Below are positions 60,301 to 64,000 of a stretch of 64,000 nt of DNA, one piece after another; position 1 is the first letter of the stretch; each line of letters begins with the position of its first letter. The notes under the pieces were generated by a model that made no database searches, was not told where the DNA came from, and worked only from the letters and a program-made list of their open reading frames with translations. The stretch comes from an uncultured Clostridia bacterium (GTDB lineage Bacteria; Bacillota; Clostridia; Christensenellales; Borkfalkiaceae), in contig CAKQQY010000005.1 of NCBI GenBank assembly GCA_934271245.1, positions 7,584 through 71,583 on the forward strand, in the 5' to 3' direction. The translations under genes and the position numbers were made by a program.

Positions 60301-61853
60301 TTTTCAACAACTTTATCATAACCTACGGGTTGATAAGTTGCATCCGCATAGAAGGTTTTGCCTTCCGTTTTATATTCAGTATTGTTATTATAGAAGTTCA
60401 ACGCTTTTGCCGCGATTTCATCTATCTGAGATTGCTGAAGCGCTTTATAAGTGTTCTGCGCGTCAGTATAATCTTTAACGAAGTTTTCGTTATTCAAATC
60501 TTCGTTTCCGATGAATCCGGTGAAAGCGGCAACGATATCAACGATTTGCTTAACAAGTCTATCCCATTCGGTTCTTGCGGCAACCAAAGTAGCATAGTTG
60601 CTTACGCAATAATCGGTTACTTCTTCAGCGGTATCGTTGTCTTTTACGTCTTTATCCAATTCGTTGAATAAGCCTTCCGCTTCAACGATTTTCGCTTTGA
60701 TAGCGTAATCATATACAACTTCGCCGATAGCGTCGATTTTTCCTACCAAAGTAGCGATTTTCGCATCGGTTTCGTCGAGATGAGTTCTCTTTTCGGTTAA
60801 TTTAGCATAGTTTGTTACAGCGCCTTTAAGATCGTTTTCGCCTGCTTTAACTTCGCTGCCGTCTAACGCAGCATATGCAGTTTCAGCCGCTTCGATAGCC
60901 GCTCTGATGGTTACCCATTTTTCAGCATTTTCGCCGGTGGTAAGAGCATCGATAGCATCAACAACCCTTTTGATGGCCGCTTTTTGTTCAGCAACGCCGG
61001 TTTTTGCCGCTTCGTATAACGCTTCGTAATCCAAGCCGTTGTCAAAATCACTGCCGTCGGTGCTGGTGCCTTTTACGTACTGCATATCGTCAGCCGCAAT
61101 TTTAGCCATAGCGGTTTCAACCGCTTCAAAGCCGGCTTCGGTGCCTAAAACGTATTCGATAGAATCTACGTTATCGCCTGCGGTATTGCAGTTTTTCCAT
61201 TCGGTGAAAACGTTCTGGGTTTCGTTCCAGACCTTAATGTTTTCAACAGCGGTAATAACTGCGTTAATGTTTGCTTTTAAGCTGGCGATTTTCGCTTCTG
61301 CCGCTACAAGGTTATCGGTTCCGTTTTCGGAGCAGAGATTGAAGCAGGTTTTTTCAGCGTCGCTTAAAGCGTTGTAGTCTGTTCTTACTTTGACAACCTT
61401 TGTCCAGAGAGAATAGGTAGCATAGTTGGTTTTATAAGCAACATCGTACATTTCGGAAGCGTTAGCGTTCAAAACGTTCAATACGGTCTTATAAACAGTA
61501 TAAATATTATCGTATTTCGCTTTAGCATCCAAATAGGTCGCTCTGGTTATGTATTCTTTGCCGGGGATTTTACTGAGCATTAAGTTTGCATCGTAAATTT
61601 TCTTAGCAACTGCGTCGGTGAAAGAAGCCTTAAGCGCTTCAGCATCGACGGTGCCGTCTTCTCCGACAACGTAATACGCGCCTTCGTTAGCATTAACAAA
61701 TGCATCGACGTCGGCTATGAATTTTGTTTCGTATTCGGAAACAGCGGGATCGTCAGCCTTGGCAAACGTGAAATTCATCGTTAAACCGAAGCAGACAAGC
61801 GCCAATACGAACAACATAGCGGTCATCAAGCATTTCTTGATTGTCTTTGTCAT
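57393..61853 (-). CDS. giant helical surface protein with signal peptide and C-terminal anchor
   Basis: 1486 residues. Signal peptide in the first 33 residues (ends TFAKADD). The body is almost all Ala/Glu/Lys/Val/Asn helix in about 80-100 residue three-helix-bundle-like units (YNALxxxEK, VNAL patterns), resembling FIVAR/S-layer-like or adhesin stalks. Near 1290-1420 a shorter repeat recurs: LNGTYATDAELxxK-VxxL with AKxYVDxEIAKL (four copies). A coiled coil then GCNGSVGAYGIAIAVIALAA membrane span and KKKFN end. No LPxTG. Driven by a perfect promoter, so probably abundant. Confidence 0.78.
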   Translation of the reverse strand: MTKTIKKCLMTAMLFVLALVCFGLTMNFTFAKADDPAVSEYETKFIADVDAFVNANEGAYYVVGEDGTVDAEALKASFTDAVAKKIYDANLMLSKIPGKEYITRATYLDAKAKYDNIYTVYKTVLNVLNANASEMYDVAYKTNYATYSLWTKVVKVRTDYNALSDAEKTCFNLCSENGTDNLVAAEAKIASLKANINAVITAVENIKVWNETQNVFTEWKNCNTAGDNVDSIEYVLGTEAGFEAVETAMAKIAADDMQYVKGTSTDGSDFDNGLDYEALYEAAKTGVAEQKAAIKRVVDAIDALTTGENAEKWVTIRAAIEAAETAYAALDGSEVKAGENDLKGAVTNYAKLTEKRTHLDETDAKIATLVGKIDAIGEVVYDYAIKAKIVEAEGLFNELDKDVKDNDTAEEVTDYCVSNYATLVAARTEWDRLVKQIVDIVAAFTGFIGNEDLNNENFVKDYTDAQNTYKALQQSQIDEIAAKALNFYNNNTEYKTEGKTFYADATYQPVGYDKVVENFKDLMIWFDKCKADVQAKADEINNAILELYGMYNANKAGVLVDPIIGKFQRVSEMVYTAKDNAKAVYNAIAYLKQFKEVEDAVKAALDNTVAWIEAVKAINSDVEVANFNLVEAAMAELAKLNNNTTGIDYSTALSSLNLAVSEEDATTYKAYWTKYDNAVNARREIIEKIIAAKTAIKTAVETEIPAEITGSKDLATAFINAVTTFNANYATAKELYEALTADEKAYVNAGEAVTTNATADYEALVLVYNTLNTELAIANLEVALVNEVTTDVKFVYNETNLAIYEAAVKANEEYEGETAIKNVAVLTAAMSFKADCDAQITAFVNKVNAVWAESYVSDDAKLVALKIKAKIEDMVKTYNALNEGKYVDLKLQDYVDMTVTETVDEVTTYVVVMDKYNNMVNRLAEINALITAATEYIEANIKTITEFTLNNKVAFDLATEKVNALVNEVKGELVEGENGYNVANITANVTNYAEYERVMAAYKALLTKLNASMTKVVTLMKGEVEAIEATIADNEGNYNVAFEINALYVQKEAIETLIATYDMTAYNKADEKGLAVVETILSKDLNVVAAIVNELGEYTELNAEYVKVATEKMAEIEMAAKETAIELVENTIRAVTGTKLVLDDLEVANAAFNALHETQQALVNAEIKDLKDDANGKLKFAAALDLAIENLYKLVITNGDLNNVNLITFQVIDSVKGMFSDSEVDELLGNADKLEEIRAAFKNAENMNELTFNDIVERITALENFKTNLDGTYATDEELTTAINAAKGAVLADAKAYVDSEIAKLGNTYATIEALNTVATNLNALKTTVENLNGTYATDAELAAKVTELTAAIATAKSEAIAAAKTYVDGEIAKLNDTYATDAELLTALNTLKTELSNDYKKLVNDEIATVTARIKALEDRVKAAEDKAAAEEAARKALEERLATLEAWKKKTEEGCNGSVGAYGIAIAVIALAACAVVLLKKKFN

Positions 61854-61958
61854 GTTCTTGATCTCCTATAATTAAAATTTCTTCTTAACTCAGCCAAACA
61901 AGTTTCGCCTACTATCTGCGGATAGTCGCTCACCCTATCGAGCCTCATTTTTAGTATT
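61854..61958 (-). promoter_or_regulatory. structured 5' leader of the giant surface protein gene
   Basis: About 100 nt between the predicted start and the ATG. CTATC-CGCA-GATAG forms a hairpin, but an upstream GATAG can pair with the same CTATC, and GCTC/GAGC forms another stem, so alternative folds exist. No known riboswitch recognised. Confidence 0.4.
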
Positions 61959-61987
61959 ATTATACAAGTAAAAATATGTATTGTCAA
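61959..61987 (-). promoter_or_regulatory. perfect consensus promoter of the giant surface protein gene
   Basis: Minus strand TTGACA (61982-61987), 17-nt spacer, TATAAT (61959-61964). Confidence 0.87.
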
Positions 61988-62120
61988 CAAAAATTCCGAA
62001 AATTAAAAAAAATTTTGTTGGAAATATAAGTAAATACGTCGTTTTTTGTTTTTTATTACGCCAGCCCGTTTACGGGGGTTTTACGCGGCGATTTTCCCCT
62101 TTTATATATATGTTTAAGAT

Positions 62121-62156
62121 TTCGCCGCGGCAAAAAGTTTTTGCCGCGGCGTTTTT
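62121..62156. terminator. hairpin after MATE transporter gene
   Basis: 13-bp stem CGCCGCGGCAAAA / TTTTGCCGCGGCG; the T run is on the plus-strand side, so for the MATE gene it lacks a U tract. Confidence 0.6.
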
Positions 62157-62175
62157 ATCGTTTTCCGTTCGGATT

Positions 62176-63552
62176 TTATTCGGTTAAAGGGTTCGTCTGT
62201 TTCGTTTCGGCATGTTTTATTATTTTTCTTATAAGCACTTCATATATAACGAGGTGCATTAAAGTGGTTATTATCCAGGAAATCGGGTAAGACAAGTACA
62301 CCGTTTCGATTTCGTTCCATACAGGAACCGCTATCTGCAACCACGCTATTCTTATAACGCAACTGCCGAAAAAGGTTACCGCCATTGCCGTTACCGATTT
62401 ACCTAATCCCCTTATTACGTTACTCAGTTCGCCCATAAGTCCGCACAGGAAGTAAGTGGACAGCATTATTACCAGTCGGTTTCTCGCGATTACCGCGACT
62501 TCCGCGCTTTTTGTAAGTTTCGGGTACAGCAATTCCGCTACGCCGAAGAGTATCGCGCCGACCACCGCGCCGATTCCTACTATTACGAGCGCGCCTACTC
62601 GCACGACTTTCTTTATTCTGTCGAATTTGCCCGCGCCGTTATTCTGACCGGTAAACGCCAGGCACGAAAGCGAAACGCCGTCCATCGCCTGGAAGATTAT
62701 GCCTTCGAACTGCGACGCTATCGCTCCGCCTGCCATCGCGTCTTTTCCGAAACTGTTTACGTACGACTGTATCATTACGTTAGTTATCGAGAATATGCAA
62801 CCCTGCAAGCCTGCGGGGATTCCGACTTTTAATACTTCTATAAGTTCCGCTTTATATATTCTGATTTTCTTCGCGCTTAAGTGTCCGAAGCCTTTTTGTT
62901 TTACGAGCGCGATTATCCCGAGCGCCGCCGACACCCCTTGCGATACAACCGTCGCTATCGCTACGCCGTCTACGTCCATTCCGACTACGGCGATGAAAAA
63001 CACGTTCAACCCTAAATTGATTACGCCTGCCACGATTAAGAACAGGAACGGGCGGAAGGTATCCCCTACGGCGCGAAGAATTGCCGCGACGAAGTTATAC
63101 AGCATCATTATCGGCATTCCGATAAAGTATATCCTTAAATATTTCGCCGCAAGGTCGATTACCGCCGCGTCGCACGACATCCACTCTAAAAAGGTTCTGC
63201 TGAACGCTACGCCTATCGCCGCGATTATCACCCCGGCGACTACGCTTATGATTACGGACATTCCGACGATGCGTTCGGCTTTTTCCTGATCGCCGCGACC
63301 TACGCACAACGCCACAGCAACGTTCGCCCCGACGGCAAGCCCCGTGAACAAGCCGATTATGAGATTTATGAGCGCGCCTACGCTTCCGACCGCCGCTACC
63401 GCTTCGTCGCCGACCATAAAACCTAACACGAACACGTCTACAGAGTTGAACAACAGTTGCAAAACGTTGGTTCCGATAAGCGGCAACGCGTATATTATCA
63501 AACTTTTGAAAATGTTTCCGTTAAGTAAATCTATCTGATATTTCTTCGCCAT
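62176..63552 (-). CDS. MATE family efflux transporter
   Basis: 458 residues, twelve membrane helices in two bundles of six. The N-half motif LIGTNVLQLLFNSVDVFVLG and the AVGSVGALINLIIGLFTGLAVG stretch are typical of NorM/DinF-like MATE proteins. Exports cationic drugs or metabolites using Na+ or H+. ATG 63552 with CGGAGAAG upstream. Monocistronic. Confidence 0.9.
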   Translation of the reverse strand: MAKKYQIDLLNGNIFKSLIIYALPLIGTNVLQLLFNSVDVFVLGFMVGDEAVAAVGSVGALINLIIGLFTGLAVGANVAVALCVGRGDQEKAERIVGMSVIISVVAGVIIAAIGVAFSRTFLEWMSCDAAVIDLAAKYLRIYFIGMPIMMLYNFVAAILRAVGDTFRPFLFLIVAGVINLGLNVFFIAVVGMDVDGVAIATVVSQGVSAALGIIALVKQKGFGHLSAKKIRIYKAELIEVLKVGIPAGLQGCIFSITNVMIQSYVNSFGKDAMAGGAIASQFEGIIFQAMDGVSLSCLAFTGQNNGAGKFDRIKKVVRVGALVIVGIGAVVGAILFGVAELLYPKLTKSAEVAVIARNRLVIMLSTYFLCGLMGELSNVIRGLGKSVTAMAVTFFGSCVIRIAWLQIAVPVWNEIETVYLSYPISWIITTLMHLVIYEVLIRKIIKHAETKQTNPLTE

Positions 63553-63895
63553 TTCTTCTCCGAATATCTTTTTTGTCTTTAGCCTATTGATTATATATCT
63601 TATTCTTTTTTATTGCAACCGTTTTACGCCGCTTTATAAAACAATGTCGAACCGATTTTTCGGGAGCGAAAAGATTTATCGTCGGCGGGTCGGCATGGTT
63701 TGGCGATGACTCATACGGCGGCGTTTTTTGGGGAGTGTGGGCGAATAAACGGATTTACGAACGGCGCGGGCGATTTCGGGCAGCGTTTAAGCGGCGGTGC
63801 GCGGAAAGGGTTTGCAAGAGCGGTGATTAAGGCGGTATAAGCGACGAAGTTATGATAACGGTAAGGGCGCCGCCGCGAAAACAAGGCATAATTAT
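63553..63895. other. intergenic stretch without recognised gene
   Basis: About 340 bp between the MATE gene start and the next terminator. GC-rich in its right half, no open frame with an RBS. The MATE promoter should lie in the AT-rich 63570-63640 part; no clear pair of boxes seen. Confidence 0.5.
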
Positions 63896-63924
63896 ACCGC
63901 CGCGGCGATTTTGCCGCGGCGGCA
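63895..63924 (-). terminator. terminator of the gene entering from the right edge
   Basis: 10-bp stem CCGCCGCGGC / GCCGCGGCGG (63897-63906 with 63913-63922); the minus strand continues TATAATTAT. Confidence 0.75.
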
Positions 63925-63935
63925 TTCTGTTTCGG

Positions 63936-64000
63936 TTACGCGAGTTGACCCGGTAACTTCAGTTTTTGTTTGGGCGGAAACTTTTTATCGAATTCTTCCG
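63936..64000 (-). CDS. C-terminal end of a gene running off the right edge
   Basis: 21 codons ending EEFDKKFPPKQKLKLPGQLA and TAA, with a terminator directly downstream. Codon use fits neighbouring genes. Too short to identify. Confidence 0.5.
   Translation of the reverse strand, partial: EEFDKKFPPKQKLKLPGQLA

Overview
The window comes from a low-to-mid GC, endospore-forming, anaerobic member of the Clostridia (Bacillota). The evidence is spore genes yabP, yabQ and divIC in one operon, a SpoVB-type flippase, SpoIIE-type phosphatase, strong AGGAGG-like ribosome binding sites, SigA promoters with 17-nt spacers, and a fermentative redox cluster of three kinds of [FeFe]-hydrogenase, AdhE and Rex. 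An uncultured gut lineage is plausible, but no rRNA is present to place it. I saw no tRNA, rRNA, CRISPR array, transposase or integrase.

Layout. 1-1590: 3'-truncated gyrB. 1.9-7.1 kb: small zinc-ribbon gene, the spore/septation operon yabP-yabQ-divIC-ppx-M50 peptidase, and a phosphoesterase/PfoR-like pair. 7.1-9.9 kb: stacked terminator repeats, a Cys-rich protein with a sporulation-type promoter, and an esterase behind a highly structured leader. 10-23.3 kb: redox region. The hydCBA operon encodes a trimeric NAD(P)-linked hydrogenase. Beside it, rex-adhE-phosphotransferase-[2Fe-2S] protein-group C hydrogenase-SpoIIE phosphatase-group B hydrogenase reads as one operon. A promoter-to-terminator non-coding RNA of about 190 nt runs divergently from rex. 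24-31 kb: nucleoside hydrolase, a secreted protein with a coupled 42-residue peptide, a lipoprotein and an M29 aminopeptidase. 31-40 kb: fructose-bisphosphate aldolase, SpoVB-like flippase, LysM protein, a four-gene orphan phage-tail-like cassette, PAP2 phosphatase, and an SDR gene flanked by 80-bp direct repeats. 40.7-47.9 kb: MalK-type ATPase, nucleotidase, TPP riboswitch with a fused ThiT transporter, convergent thiamine pyrophosphokinase, and an ABC exporter. 48-52 kb: ArsB/SLC13-type permease and an AT-rich island with an mTERF-like repeat protein. 52-64 kb: rpsF-ssb-rpsR, two very large repetitive envelope proteins, a lipid kinase and a MATE transporter.

How the genes fit together. Rex senses NADH/NAD+, AdhE re-oxidises NADH to ethanol, and HydABC can re-oxidise NADH plus ferredoxin to H2. 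The PAS-containing group C hydrogenase with its adjacent phosphatase and kinase-like protein looks like an H2- or redox-sensing module. Thiamine uptake and pyrophosphorylation are grouped around 43-45 kb. Most promising for follow-up are the bacterial mTERF-like protein (49.9-51.2 kb), the pseudoknot-capable RNA opposite rex (23.6-23.8 kb), the structured esterase leader (8.0-8.2 kb) and the sensory hydrogenase module.
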